Part shown: one piece after another, positions 1-12,802 of the stretch
Layout of the letters: every line of letters begins with the position of its first letter
How positions within the stretch are numbered: position 1 is the stretch's first letter
Translations under genes and position numbers: made by a program
From: Emydura subglobosa
Lineage: Eukaryota > Chordata > Testudines > Chelidae
DNA: 64,000 bases
Assembly: GCA_007922225.1 (NCBI GenBank)
Contig: ML680053.1
Coordinates: 2,207,434-2,271,433, forward strand
Direction: 5' to 3'
Notes under the pieces: model-generated
Database searches by the model: none
Told to the model about the DNA's origin: nothing
What the model saw: the letters and a program-made list of their open reading frames with translations, nothing else

Positions 1-171
1 CCAGATGTTCACTGGCCGCGTATTGTTTTTAATTGATTTCATAGGGCTAAGTGAGTTCCTTCTCTCTTGAGAACCCCAGATGGCCCAGTTCTGCACTAGC
101 CCCAGAGAATCGAAGGCCCTGACTTCTGTATCAATATCACCCAATGCAGACAGGAAGATCTGCCTTGTGGC

Positions 172-466
172 TAGAGCGCAGGTCTGGAACTGATGAGTTC
201 TGGGCTCAATTCTCCATGTCTCCCCTGACTGCCAGTGTAACCCTGGGCATATCACTCTAAGCATCAGTGCCCCGTCTGCAAAAGAGGGATGATAATATTT
301 CCTTTGTCCCACCCCTGGCATGGCTCGTCTAGTTAGACTGTAAGCTCTGGGGACAGCCGCAGTCTCTCGCTGTCTGAGCGTACAGCATCCAGCACGGTGG
401 GGCCTTGATCTTGGGACCTCTAGCCACAACTGCAAGACATATGACAATAACGATTAATAATAATGT
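172..466 (+). mobile_element. MIR/L2-like SINE, nearly full length
   Basis: tRNA-like head (gtggctagagcgcaggtctgg), CORE-type middle and the tail 'gactgtaagctctggggacag...cgattaataataatg'. Confidence 0.8.
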
Positions 467-694
467 ACCTGTTCTGCGCATAGCATCTTCAAGGCGAACG
501 CATGGTTTCCTAACATGGTTTGTATTCTGTCCCCCTGGGCGACCCTCAACCACGTTAGAACGTGTTAGCCACAACCACGTTTAAACAGTTATTTTTAATA
601 TCATCAGCGGAGCCTGTGCTAAGGGGAAATGTTTTCCTAATGGATCTCGTTTCTCTTTACTTCCTTTCTCACTCCTTCAGCTTGTCGAACACTG

Positions 695-1114
695 GATTCC
701 AGCCTGTCCCTCTGCAAAAGAGGCCCTCTGCAGAAGAGAAGAATGAAGGGGGACTGGATAGCAGCCTTCAACTACCTGAAGGCAGATTCCAGGGAGGATG
801 GAGCTAGGCTGTTCTCAGTGGTGGCAGATGACAGAACTAGGAGCAATGGTCTCAAGCTGCAGTGGGGGAGGTCTAGGTGAAAAACCTTTTCACTAGGAAA
901 AAGTGAAAACCTTTTCACTGGGATGGTGGCGAAGCACTGGAAGGGGTTACCTAAGGAGGTGAGGGAATCTCCATCATTAGAGAATTTTAAAGGTGCGGCT
1001 TGACCAAGCCCTGGCTGGGATGAATTAGTTGGGGTTGGTCCTGCTTTGAGCAGAGGGTTGGACTAGATACCTCCTGAGGTCCCTCCCACCCCTAATCTTC
1101 TATGATTCTATGAA
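695..1114 (+). mobile_element. CR1 LINE, 3'-end fragment
   Basis: Encodes decayed [18 protein letters not shown]..., the C-terminal end of ORF2, then the CR1 3'UTR (ggttggactagatacctcctgaggtccc) and the tail tctatgattctatga at about 1100-1113. A short internal duplication of 'gtgaaaaccttttcact' lies near 877-920. Confidence 0.9.
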
Positions 1115-1592
1115 AATCACACCACTGCCAGCATGAGAACCTTCTCCCCCGCAGCTCTGGCTAGCCATAACGTAATAGTCCCAAACGCTGTGTTAACACT
1201 AATGCATGCTGTCGGGTTTGGGACCACTACCCGAGAATACTGCTGGGATTTTTTTGTAACCAGAGCTGAAATCCATTCTCTGTAGCTCTCTGCATCACTG
1301 ACTGTCCATTGCTTTCCAGAGCTCAGTGGAAAGCAGTCTTTTCCTTCATTTCTTTCTTCCTCTACTGTAACTTCCCTCTGCAAAGCACGTAGGGGTGGGG
1401 AATCACAGCTCAGACCAAAGAAGCTCTGCAAAGCAAGGTCAGACTATACTGTACTATCCAACAAAACACAGATGGAAATGCTGCAGTCACGCATGTCGGC
1501 ACAGAGCTGCAGCACCATCTTGATTATCACAACGTCACAGGGGACAATGAACGAACGGGTTAGGGAAAATAAAGGACTTCAGAAAGGAAGGA

Positions 1593-1815
1593 TGATCTTG
1601 TGCTAAAGGATTGAGAACCAGGAGATCTGGGTTTGTTTCCTGGCTCTGCCACAGACTCCATGTCTGATCATGGGCAAGTCACTTAATCTCTCTCTGGTTC
1701 ATCTCCCCATCTGTGAAATGGGGATAATGAGCCTTCCTTTGGGACAGAGACTATCTCAGTATGTTTGTACAGCGCCTAGCACAATGGCAGCTCTGGAGGC
1801 TATGGTAAAACTACA
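1593..1815 (+). mobile_element. MIR/L2-like SINE, nearly full length
   Basis: 'gagatctgggtttgtttcctggctctgccac', 'gggcaagtcacttaatctctctctgg', 'tgtacagcgcctagcacaatgg'. Confidence 0.85.
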
Positions 1816-3267
1816 CGTTTAAGAGTTTTCAATGGGCAGAAATCTCCCCTCCACTACATGCACATAGGTGTAACTCCTGGTGCCTGTGGGAAGTGGCAGG
1901 AACACTGTCTTCATCCCCCGTGCCACCCTCCTGTGCATCCGGCATCAGCTCCTCTGCTGGGCACGGGACACAAGGGACTCCCTGGGGGGTGAGATGCAGG
2001 GAGGCAGCCCAGGGATATCCTAGCAGATGGGAGCCCTGCCTCAGCACTGCTGGCTCCTTCACAGGCCCTGCTGTTGAACAGCTGTAGGGAGACTCCGTCT
2101 GTGGGAGACACAATCCTGGGGGCCTTATGCCCTGTCAGTTCCACGGGCCCCCCAACATCTCTCCTGAAGAGGATGCTCCTCTGTCTCCTAACCTTTCGGT
2201 GGGTCCTTCCGGCCGGATCTAACAGAGGCTGGGGGAACAGGACCTCGTTTTGTCCGACAGGGGGATCAGATAATCCAGGCTGCCCTTTCTTACAGCACAG
2301 CCTCACCCAAGGTCCAGGCTCAGAATGACATCACACAACTGGCACGGAAAGCTCTAACCCGAGTGGGAATCAGTTCCCGAGCGTCATCAGCAGGGCCAGC
2401 ACGATGGGTCTGGACTTGTAGAAAGAAATACACAGTTTCACATTTATATACAGCTCCTAGCACCCATGTGAAAAGCAGAGCTGCGCTTCTGGCCGGAACA
2501 CGAATAGTGAGGAACTACGGGTGATTTGCGACTGCACTCAGATGGGTCCAAGCCGAAATCCCAGATCCAAACCCAACCATGCTTTGAGGAAAGTTCTGAT
2601 CCAGACCCCAACTTTGTAGCTTGCCCTTGTCTCCACAATGGGCAAACCCAACACCCTGGATCCCCGGCACTTCCAAAATCTGGATCTTAGCCCTGATCTA
2701 GACCCAAAACATACTACTTGGATGGCTCCATCTGTAGCAATGTGGGATCCAGAGATCTTCTGGGTTTTGAATGGCCATTTGCCGTGTGATCACAATTTGC
2801 ACATCTGCATGAGTGAAGAAAAAAGGGCCCAGATGTTTTCTTGGTGACAGAGTGGCCGTGATTTACGCTCCACACCTACCCATGACAGCAGAGTATTGGT
2901 ATGCCAGGCCGATGCCAAGCTTTTAACCTCTGGTGACATAAAATGTCAGTAGCAGACAGTAAACCTCGTTGTTTTTTCCTTTTAAAGCTAAAGTTGCTGG
3001 TTCAAATTAACTGAGGAACATGACTACGATGGGGCCAATGCAACTTAAAAGGTGGCTGTGTCCCAGTTTCCAGCTTGCATGAAATCCATACACGCTCCCT
3101 TGCTAAACTCTGCTCCCACTGAATTCAACCCTGTGCATCCTGGAAAATGTTATCCTCTATCGTTGTGAACTTGACAAGGTGCAAAGGGAAGGGTTCCTTT
3201 TCAAAGGGGTGGGGGGAGCGTTACGCCCATTCGACTGGAATTTATTCTGAGTATTAATTAAGATCTA

Positions 3268-3390
3268 TATTGTAATAGAGCCCAGAGGCCCCAGTCAGGA
3301 TTGGCGCTTTATTGTGCCAGACGTGGTCCCTGCTCCAGAGAGCTTACACTGACATGCAAAGGGGGGAGACAGACAGGCTTTTAAAACCAT
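3268..3390 (-). mobile_element. MIR/L2-like SINE tail fragment
   Basis: Antisense tail: 'ccccagtcaggattggcgctttattgtgccagacg...agagagcttacac'. Confidence 0.65.
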
Positions 3391-4394
3391 ATCGACAGGT
3401 TTTCCCTGCAGGGCTGAAACTATCATCAAGTGCCCTGGAGAGCCTGTTAGCCCAATCATCTCTGGAAACTCCACAGCTGTGGATCTGGGTTTCAGAGAAG
3501 CCAGACCCAGTGCCATCCTATAGATGTTGTGAAACACAAACCCATCTCCTGCGAGCTAGTAATCAACACTGGAATCCACACACACCGACAGAAAGCATCC
3601 ACCTTGCAACACTTACTCAGGTGAGACAATGGAACCGCTGCTCTCTGTGAGTGAGAAAAGATTGCAAGATCAGACTCAACCCCGTCCACCCATCAGGGCC
3701 AAATCCTAGTCCCCTTTCAAGCAGTGGCTCAAACTGCTCCTGACTTTGAGGACAGCAGAAGATAGCCCTTGGTATGCATGCTTCCGAAGAACAAAGCGCT
3801 CAGATGCGCAGACCTCTGTGTAACCAGCAAGCTATTCACATGCAGCTATCAGAGGGAAGGGAACACAGAGTTATGCAAGAACAAAAGGCCCAGCGGGAAA
3901 AGAAAGCCAGTAGTCAGGGTGCAAAGGCTGTGACAGCACATTCCCCTAAACGTGCCAGACAGAATATTGCTCCAGGATCAAGCCGTGCTGCTCGAGTCAC
4001 TCTGTAGGAGTCACCTGCTTCCCTTTCCAATCGCTAGAGAATCCACGAGGAGGAAGGTATGGCAGGGCTACCTACCAGCAATGCTCAGCTACTGACCATT
4101 CTTATCTCAGTTACACTGGGGAAAGGCCTCTGAAGTCACTGGTGTAACACAGAACAAAATCTGGCCCCTGCCTGCGTATAAACTCTTGCTAAATCAAAAT
4201 AAAATCCAGTTACTCTTTAAGGGCTTCACACACACCCACCCACCCCCCAGCTGTGTCTGTCTCAATGGCTTTCTGTGTCTGGCTCCAAATGTGAAGGACA
4301 AGAAAGTGCAGAACAAGAAGGCTTTACACGGGGCGAACGTCTCGCCTACCCGTGCACACAGCCAGCAGGAGGCATACGACCACCCAGGGCTCGT

Positions 4395-5035
4395 CTTCAC
4401 GAGACGTTTTTGCCGGTTAACTCAAGGTAGATAACCACGTTTGGAGTGACTTGCACAGACGCTCCGTGCAGGGTTGCTCCAAGCTACGCCCGCTTGTAGT
4501 TTACCCTACAGACCGCCCTGTGTATACGCTGGGGCCTTGTCTAAATAAGGATTTGAGGTTATGTCTACACTGGAAATGATGGCATGGTTGTGGCAGGGGT
4601 GTACCCAGGGTGGCTTTAGTCTAGCTAACGTGGATAACAGTAGCAGCATAGACATGCCAACATGGGCTTCAGTACAGACCAGCAACTAGACTAGAAGCCC
4701 ACCAGGATCCTGGGTACTCAGGTTGCTGGCCCGTAATAAAGCCCGTGCCACCATCACATCTACATTGCTAAGGGTCCTCTGCTAGTTAGATTAGAGCCAA
4801 CACAGGCACATCTACCCACATAACAACCACCCTTCACTGCAGTGTAGATGTACCTTGAAGGCGTGATGTTGGCACGTGTCAGCTAACACGTGTTAAAGCG
4901 CTAGTGTAGACAAGGCAATTTTTAGCTTTAGCCCCCATTAGCTGGTCAAGGTAAACGCTAGGGTGGATCCCTACCTGCTAACGCATGTTAAAAACACAAA
5001 CCGCCCTGTCTACACTTGGGTTTGATGTCATTTTT
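4395..5035. mobile_element. Cluster of 'gtctacact' family MITEs, probably nested
   Basis: Repeated inverted motifs (ttatgtctacactgg at 4559, cactgcagtgtagatgtacc at 4836, ctagtgtagacaaggc at 4900, ccctgtctacacttgg at 5004) point to at least two overlapping or nested inverted-repeat elements. Exact borders are uncertain. Confidence 0.55.
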
Positions 5036-5217
5036 TTTCCTAGTAAGACAAAAATGGCATTGGTGATCTATTTCAGGGAAATTCTCTGGCCTGTGTCAAG
5101 CAGGAGGTCAGTGTAGATGTTCACAATGGTCCCTAAGGAATCTAGGAAATCAATTAACTCAAGCTAAAAAAAAAAAAAAAGTCTAGTGAAGAGCACCCCT
5201 CTGAGCTAGGGAGAACA

Positions 5218-5512
5218 CTGCCAGCCTGTTTTACAGATGCCGGGCAATGACGGTATTAAACAGCTTGCCCAAGGCCAGAGAGATTCATGGTCAGAGCGTG
5301 GTCTGTAACAATTCTTAGCACTTTATAGCAGCTTCGCCCTGAAGATGACCAAGCTCTTTACACACAGTGAGTGGTTAATCTCCCCCCCCCCCCCCCCAGT
5401 ATTGCAACCGGAGGCAGGAGAGATTAAACGACTTCTCCAAAGTCACATGGTGACTCACAACCCATGTCTCCTGACAGCCCATTCTGTGCTTTAACCACAA
5501 GCCCATCCTTCC
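5218..5512 (-). mobile_element. Two adjacent MIR-like SINE fragments
   Basis: Antisense MIR middle 'ttttacagatgccgggcaatga...agcttgcccaaggccagag' (5228-5290), then a second copy 5315-5512 ('gcactttatagc...ctccaaagtcacatggtgactcac...ctgacagccca') with a poly(C) run near 5383-5398. Confidence 0.7.
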
Positions 5513-6289
5513 CCTCAGGAGGGTGAGAACACAGGAGGATGAGATTCCTGCTCCTCTAACTCAGACAGGCCTTTTCTGTAGCCACATCACCCCAGAGCGG
5601 TGCAAGGGGGAAGAACGGTTTCGGTGCAAGAGGCAAATGCTATCAAATCGGGAGCAGGGACGAAAGCTAAAAAAGAAACTTGCAAAAATGCCAGGGGGTG
5701 GCCTACAGCTGTGCAGCGCAGTCAGACGGCTACAGGAGACTTAACTCCCCGCTTACTGAGTCTGCCGCGCAGCTGCAGGCAGCGGGAACAGCATGCATTT
5801 TACTCAACTGTTTGATTCCTGGGACTCTGACCCCAGAGAGTCTCCTCCAAAGTTCCCCCACCCAATCAAGACGGCAAAGAAAAGGAGGTCGGAGAGCGAT
5901 CGGAGAAAGGGACGTCCCTGACAGGCCAAATCCAAACAGACGTTCACAGTGAGAGGCAGAAATCCGTGACGTTTCGAACACAGATGCACGGGAGTCAAAG
6001 CACAAGTCTGAAATCATCCCACTCTGTCCCACCCAACAACATGCCCAGATTGGCTCAGACCTGAGGGATCTCAGTATCCTCTCTCTGACAGTGGTCTGGG
6101 CCAGATGCTTTGAGAAAGGTGTTCGAATCCCACAGTAGCAAATGTGGGAGAATCTGCCCCCAACATCCGGTCTCGTCCTGGTCTCTAGTAGCTAGGGATT
6201 GACTAAACCCTGAGGCATAAAGTTTAATAACCCTTCCAAAAGTTTTGGGGGCGTTAGCTATTATAGCCCTGGACATTCTGGGTAGCCAT

Positions 6290-6620
6290 ATAAAGGTCCA
6301 ATTCCTTTTTGATGCTGGTTAAGTTCTCGGAGGCAACAACATCATGTGGCAATGAGTTCCACAGCCTAATTATACACTGTGTGGAAAAAGTATTTCCTTT
6401 GATCAGTTCTGAGTTTGGACAGTTCTGAGTTTGTTAGGCAGGGAAACCGGAAGCTCCCAATCTCCCTTCTCTAGGCCATTCAGTATTTTATAGACTTTCA
6501 TCACATCCCTTCCCGTTCATCTCCTTTTTAAGGTAACAGTCCCAGGGTTTTCACTCGCTTCTCATCGGAGAGTTTTTCCAGGCCCTTGATCGTTCTTATC
6601 ACTCTTCTCTGAACTCCCTC
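6290..6620 (-). mobile_element. CR1 LINE, 3'-region fragment, older subfamily
   Basis: Matches the antisense of the CR1 ORF2 C-terminus ('ggcaatgagttccacagcctaattatac', 'tttatagactttcatcacatccct', 'cttctctgaactccctc'). No intact frame remains. Confidence 0.75.
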
Positions 6621-6799
6621 TTGTCCTGCAGGGGAAGAGGAGGCCCAAGCACGGAGTGGAACAGATTTTGCAGTGCCTACATTCCCATGACTGGTCTGAT
6701 CCTGACAGGTGCTATTGGAGTCGGTATTCTTCCATTTAATATGGCTCCTGCTTAAGTCAACAAACACAGCATGTCAAGGATCACGCTGAATTTTCCATC

Positions 6800-7025
6800 C
6801 AGCCCCAGTTCACGGCAGAAAGCTGCGTTCTGGCTCTGCCAGACTTTCTGCATGACCACGGACGAGTCCGTTCAATCTCTCTGGGTCTCAATTGCCCATC
6901 TGTAACATTAGGGTAATAATCTGCCCACAGCCTATTTAGATTGCAAGCTCTTTAGAGATGGGACTGCATCTGACTACATACATGTACAGCACCTACCACA
7001 ATGCAGACCAGATCTCAGTATGTCC
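6800..7025 (+). mobile_element. MIR/L2-like SINE
   Basis: 'ctggctctgccagactttctgcatgaccacgg', 'ttgcaagctctttagag', 'gtacagcacctaccacaatgc'. Confidence 0.75.
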
Positions 7026-7477
7026 TACTCTAATACATACAAGTCAGATGGCTGCCCTCACCAAACACAGCCCTTCCTGTAACACTGGCTTTACTTATCT
7101 GCAGAGACCTGGGATCCGAATTGCGCCTGAGCTCTGTAATGTTATTTTGCACCCTCGCTATTTTGTGCATATGTGTTTGTTTTCTGATGTTCCAGACAGC
7201 GAATCAGCAAAAGATTTCTCTCCCTCTCCCTCTGCTTCTGTTTTTGTCTTTGAAAGTGCTATTTCATCTCATGGCCTACATGGTACATGCCTGAGTGAAA
7301 GCCTCGTCCCGTAGGATAAACAACACTTGCATTGTAGAATTAACTGCGCTTCATCCAAATAAAATCCCTATGCACATTTTTTAACAAAAGGAGGAGTTTT
7401 TCTGATTCAGGGATTCTTTAGAAGTTCAGTCTTTTGGGGGGGAAAACAATCTGCTGAAGTATTGGAAAGCGCCCAGG

Positions 7478-7566
7478 ATCATAGAATCACAGAATATTAG
7501 AGTTGGAAGGGACCTCAGGAGGTATCTAGTCCAACCCTCTGCTCACAGCAGGACTAATCTCGGCTA
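7478..7566 (-). mobile_element. CR1 LINE, short 3'-tail fragment
   Basis: Begins with atcatagaatcacagaatattagagttggaagggacctcaggaggt, the antisense of the CR1 3'UTR and octamer tail. It is truncated after about 90 bases. Confidence 0.9.
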
Positions 7567-7653
7567 GATGCTGCAGAATGAGACCGTTACACGTTGTCAG
7601 TCATCATTTGTAGCGATGTATGGGTACATGGGACATCAAAGAATGGTTTAAAG

Positions 7654-8157
7654 CAGTGGTTCCCAACCTTTTTAGCTCAAGGGCCACAGATATCATTTTT
7701 ACAACCCTGAAGGGCCACCAGTCTCCACCAGTAGCCCCCTCTTCCTCCACTGCTGCCAGACGGAAGGAGGCTGCCTCCGTCCCCGCTGATCTCCCACCCC
7801 CCTGGCTGCAGCAGGGAAACCATATGTGTCCTGCAGCCCCGTGCGCTCCGCTTGTGTCCCTAGGCAGTGGCTCCTTCCTGCAGCCAGGGGGACGGGAAAT
7901 CGGTGCTCCCCTCCCTCTGGCTCCAGCAGGGACCCCAGCGCCTAGGGACTGGAGCGAAGTGCTTTGCCGTGCTCCTGCTACAGCCAGGGGGAGGGGAGCG
8001 CTGATCTCCCGTCCCCTTGGCCGCGGCAAGGAGCTTGCACTGGTCTTGTAGCCCCTCGGCAGGGCGCTCCGCCTGGGTCCTTAGAGGGGAGTGGTGGCCA
8101 CTCTGAAAGACCCCGTGGGCCACTTCTGGCCCCTGGGCGACAGGTTGGGAACCACTG
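7654..8157. mobile_element. Non-autonomous hAT element, 504 bp, with 8-bp target duplication
   Basis: Terminal inverted repeats cagtggttcccaacc and its complement ggttgggaaccactg bound a GC-rich 504-bp body with no transposase. Both ends are flanked by the same octamer, gtttaaag (7646-7653 and 8158-8165). An 8-bp duplication and CAGTGGTTC-type ends are hallmarks of hAT elements. Confidence 0.95.
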
Positions 8158-9529
8158 GTTTAAAGGGGGAAAAAAGCCAGTTTTTACCAACGTGGCAGCA
8201 GCCCCGGGCACAAGGTTAACAAAATGAGTTACCTCCGTTTCTCACGGAGAATTCCTCCCAGTTACTCACTGGCAATTCCACCATGATCGATGACGTTACA
8301 CTGGGGAAACTGCGGGGACTGGGGCAGCGTCACAGATCAGTATTGCAGGGGACTAATGCCTGATGAATAATCATCTAAACAAAACAGTGCAGTGCGGGGA
8401 AAACTCTCGGGCCTGATTCTCCATTCTGTTACGCCAACATAACCCTGGTGTCACCCAGCGCCGAACTGGCCACGTCCTGTCCTCAGGGTTTAAATGATGC
8501 ATGAACCTGCCTGCCTGGGGGGAGAAATGAACTTTCTCTGGGAAGTGGTGAGGTCTCAGCCATTAATTTCTACCAAACAAATGCCCATTTACCAAAAAAA
8601 AAAAAAAATCCTAACCTGTAACGGTTGCAAAGACCCCTGTCTGAACAAGACCCAGTGCAGAGCCTCCTGAGTCTGCAGATAGAGAAACGCCGTGCCCCCG
8701 CGGCTGCTCAGTGCATCCCAGGCAGCCGCAGTGTGATTTTAACAAGACTCCGGCTAGTTTCACTGCTGCACTCACAGCCCGTTTAGTTTAATCCTGCTGC
8801 TACGTGGGAAAGCTCTGAGCGACCGATAGCCACTGAAGAAATAACAGCATCAGGGGGAGGGGTGAAGCACAGACATGGCTTCCTGGCAGTCAGCAGACGA
8901 GTAGAAGGGACAGGGCAGGAAGGGAGATCTTTCTTCGGACATCCATCAAGTGGAGGGGTCAGATCAGGAGTGGGTTTCAAGTTTATAAGTCAGCCACTGC
9001 TCTAGTCGAAGGCTGAGATGAAAGGCAGATCCAAAGAGCAGGGCCCAGGGACTGCAGCTGGCTAGGAATGCAAATATCCTTGCCTGGAGAAGAGGGAAGG
9101 ATTCTCCCCACACGGTATTCCACCGTACAACGTGGAATTCAAAGGCACTGCCACAGGGGCGGAGCACGGCCCTGATGCTGCCATATGACAGGTACCTCCC
9201 GTGAGATGCTGCGCATCCGTGACTCCCAGAACCTCGTCGGACCAGCCCGCCCCCCGCACTGTCAGGGTGGGTGCCTGGCACTTTGAGAAGAACCACATGG
9301 CGAGTGGCTGGAAGCCAGTGCCCGGTACAGAAACAACGTGCAGCTCAGTCAGCGCAACTAGGTGAAGGGCTCTGTACTCAGCGCGGCCCGTGCTGTTCTG
9401 CCCAAATCGGGCTAGGGAGCCGGGCGAAGAGCCATCAGTACAAACGGCTGCCCCTCCTTGAAATCGGGGTGACTGGTACGATTCCCGTCTGCAAGACGCT
9501 GAGCGTCTGTGACTCCCAGAACCAAACTG

Positions 9530-9680
9530 CCAGGCTTACACACACACACCCCACTCCCTGCCAGGCTTCACACACAGACACAAACACACCCCACTCCCTG
9601 CCAGGCTTTGCACACACACACACACATCCCCCGCTGTCTGCCAGGCTTTGCACACACACACACCGCACTCCCTGCCAGGC

Positions 9681-9733
<53 letters not shown>

Positions 9734-9812
9734 CACTGCCTGCCAGGCTTCACACCCACACTGAGCCAGGCTTCACACACCCACACTGAGCCAGGCTTCA
9801 CACACCCACACA
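9530..9812. repeat. Compound CA microsatellite and minisatellite
   Basis: Five units each made of a CA run plus 'cactccctgccaggctt' (or close variants) are followed by about three 25-base units 'cttcacacacccacactgagccagg'. The longest pure CA run is about 9684-9731. The array is probably length-polymorphic. Confidence 0.9.
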
Positions 9813-11149
9813 CTGGGTGCTGAGCTCTGTTACCGATCCTGCCCTTACACAGGTGGCTACACAAGAGCTGAGTTTTTACAAAGCCTGGCCCCGAATGCAG
9901 GTACTGAATACTTAGATCATGACCTGAAGCTCTGGGAAGCCAATGGCTCCCACTGACTTCACTGGACACTGGCACAAGTCCCTGATACATACAGCCCTGG
10001 GTCCTTTGGAAGATCTGGGGCCAGATCCCCACCTGGCATCGCTTCGTTATTACTCCACTGACGTCAATGAAGCGAGGACAATTTACACTAGTTCAGGTCC
10101 TGTCCCGTCTGTATAAAACAGGGACAACCACAGCGACCAGCCATTTATCCAGTGGTCAGAAAACTGATTTTCATAAGCTTTTCACTCCTGGGCTGAGCTC
10201 TCATCAACCAACATTTCAACCCAGGGGAACTCAGCCCTGGTTGAAAACCCCCCTTGACACTGGGGTTTACAGGAAGAAAATGCCCAGTTCCACTCTCCCA
10301 GGCTCCTGCTGCCAGGGTTGACCGAGTGATTAACAAATTAACGTGCTCCAAAGCCATCAGCCGAATCACTTGCAATCTGAGTCGACACTGTACAGAACAA
10401 CCCTGGCCCTTTTTATTGAGTTACAAAAAAAAAAAAAAACACCAAACATTTCTTATCCACAGGTCATGGAGCATGTAAATTTCTACTTGGAGCCAGAACT
10501 ACGGTGCCAAGTTATATCCGGTCCTGGGCATTTTGTCCTGTAATTAAAGCAACTCCATTCCAGAGCTCCCTCCAACCCCTCTCAATTCCCGTCTGGTGCC
10601 ATCTGCAGTAAAACATCCCAGCATCCTGCTCCAATATATAATAAATCAAAGGGAAATAAAATACTGTTTTAAGTTATGTTATGGCTGCGGCACAAAGAGA
10701 CTAAAAGGCAGGAGAGATATTCAAAGATACAGCTGAAATTTTGCCCTTAAAAGGAAAAATTTGCACCCACTTTGCTTAGTCCGGCAGCCTGAAAGTTCAA
10801 ACGAGGTAAGGAGCGCTCCTTCGATCCCTGCCCCGCTTTCCCCGTCCCTGGCAGCAAGTTGGAGTTTCTGCTCCATGCTTTTCAGAGAGACACGGAGTCA
10901 AACTCTGCCATCAGTTCCAATCCTGCCACCCCTGCTGAAGTCAAGAGGGTTACATGGGGTGCAGCAGAGGTTTACCCCTGGTGTAACCCACTCCAGTCAA
11001 TATGGCAGCCTCAATCTTTAACTGCACCCTCCACCTCGGCTGCACCAGGATGATGACATGCGTCCTAGCAAATACACAGGGGCCAAAGCACAGCCAGTGT
11101 CAATCAGTGAACCTCTACTGATTTGCACCTGCTGAGTTCTGGCCCATAC

Positions 11150-11270
11150 GCTCCAGTTCTTCCCTCCTCTGTGTCCTGTCTACACTCTGTCTTGCTTAGA
11201 CCGTACAACGCTTGGGCAGGGACTGCCTCTGCCACACATGCCGTCATCGCTTGAAAATAGTAAGTAGGGT
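11150..11270 (+). mobile_element. MIR/L2-like SINE tail fragment
   Basis: 'ttagaccgtacaacgcttgggcagggactgcctctg' matches the 'tagactgtaagctctttggggcagggac' tail. Diverged. Confidence 0.5.
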
Positions 11271-12070
11271 GTACAAGCTGCTTTAATGTTATATACCATA
11301 ACAGAAATACCACTTCCTTCTCTTCCTATCTCTATCCCTGTCCTCTGAATGCGCCTTCTAGTCTTTCTCTCACTTTCAGAATTTTTCGGCAACTTGTTGG
11401 ATTTTTCATAAGCAAATTTTGTTTGTTTTTAAATTGTATAATGCCAATAATTGATGTATATTTTCACCATTCATATTACATATCATTAAATGTTTAAAGC
11501 ATAGCTAAGATTTAGGTAGCCAACCGTTAATCAGTATTATGAGACGTTTATGTATATTTTGTTACGTTTGTTATTTCTATATATATCTTTTTAAAATGAA
11601 TATAAAAAGCCCTTCCGTTTATTCAGCTTGATTTGTGAGTGTCACGATTTCATTAAGTTTGAAGGGGACATAAACCAATTTTTTTTTTCTTTTGCAAATC
11701 ACCTTTAAACCCGTTAAAGCAACAATCCCAAAAACCTCTACAGACTGGTTGGAAACCTACCAGATATATAGTTTCCATTATCAGCAACTGAATCATGTTA
11801 ATTGAGATTTCACTGTCAACATGTGTTAAGGAGAAACTCTCTCTCTGTATGGGGAAAAACCCACAACATATTTAACCAATAATGATCTGACAAAGCAGCA
11901 ACATCAAAGGCAACTGTCTTCCTCTGGCAGCTCCCCTTCCCATGAGGAAGTCAGGGGAAATGTCAACTTCTTAGGAGTCCACTTCCGCTACTAGTACAGA
12001 ACCACTGCGCCAGAGGAGACCGAAGGTGATTTCAGGACACTATTCTCCTAAAAGTTCCCTCAAAGCAATG

Positions 12071-12157
12071 ACTGGTCCATACAGCTGGCCAGGCAAGATC
12101 CAACATTCCCAAGCTAAACAAGACTAAGCCTGGTCAATTCTTGGAGGGAAGACATCC
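12071..12157 (+). pseudogene. 5S rRNA-like sequence (pseudogene or 5S-derived SINE head)
   Basis: 'cccaagctaaacaagactaagcctggtcaattcttggagggaagacatcc' lines up with the 3' half of vertebrate 5S rRNA (AAGCTAAGCAG...GCCTGGTTAGTACTTGGATGGGAGACC), covering both internal promoter boxes, and 'ggtccatac' upstream aligns with the 5' half. About 37 of 48 positions match in the best stretch. The 5S 3' end is not recognisable, so it is not a functional gene. Confidence 0.55.
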
Positions 12158-12559
12158 AACAAAGCTGGGGGGGGACAGGAAGTGAAGGATATTGTATCAA
12201 AATCAGAGGAAGGACCTAGGTAGGCAGAAAGGACTCACTTGCATCTGAATTTGGCTGGAGGGCCAGAAGTCCACCATAGGATCTTTACTGGCCAGGATCT
12301 CCATTTCACATTCTGTCTGAAGACCAGCACTTCCATCCGCACAGTGCCCTCAGACACCTGGGGCTCTGTGCTGTCCCCTACTGGAACACCCACACCACTG
12401 CCGATAGCTTACACCTCGCCAACTAATTTCTCTGTGCAAGTGTGGGTCCTTTATCTTGAGAAGAACCATGAATGCATCTTTGAACAGAACTCTGGAAATA
12501 CTTGGACGATGTGTCTGAGCCTAAATAATCTCGGTGTTGCTAATAACAGGCTGTGCTGG

Positions 12560-12795
12560 CAAAGGATAATACTTTGCATTTAAATGGCATGTTTCACCCA
12601 GGATCTCACAGCCTCTTACAAACATTAATTAATCGCCTGGGAGGCCAATTTTATTATTTCCTACTTTACATGTGAGGAAGCTGAGGTACGGAGAGGATAA
12701 GTGCTTTGCTCCAAATCACACAGGAGCAGAACTGGGATGAAAGATGGGAATCCTGATGCCCAGACACCTGTTCTGCCCACTAGGCCATACCGCCT
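12560..12795 (-). mobile_element. MIR-like SINE, nearly full length
   Basis: Antisense: 'tttacatgtgaggaagctgaggtacggagaggataagtgctttgctccaaatcacacagg' and 'cctgttctgcccactaggccataccgcc'. Confidence 0.8.
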
Positions 12796-12802
12796 CCCAG
12801 AT

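Noticed and set aside
9271..10032. Frames rich in HTHTHT or CVCVCV
   Set aside because: These are translations of the CA microsatellite, not proteins.
12239..12583. A 114-codon plus-strand frame
   Set aside because: No family match and no splice or promoter context; open length is compatible with chance.
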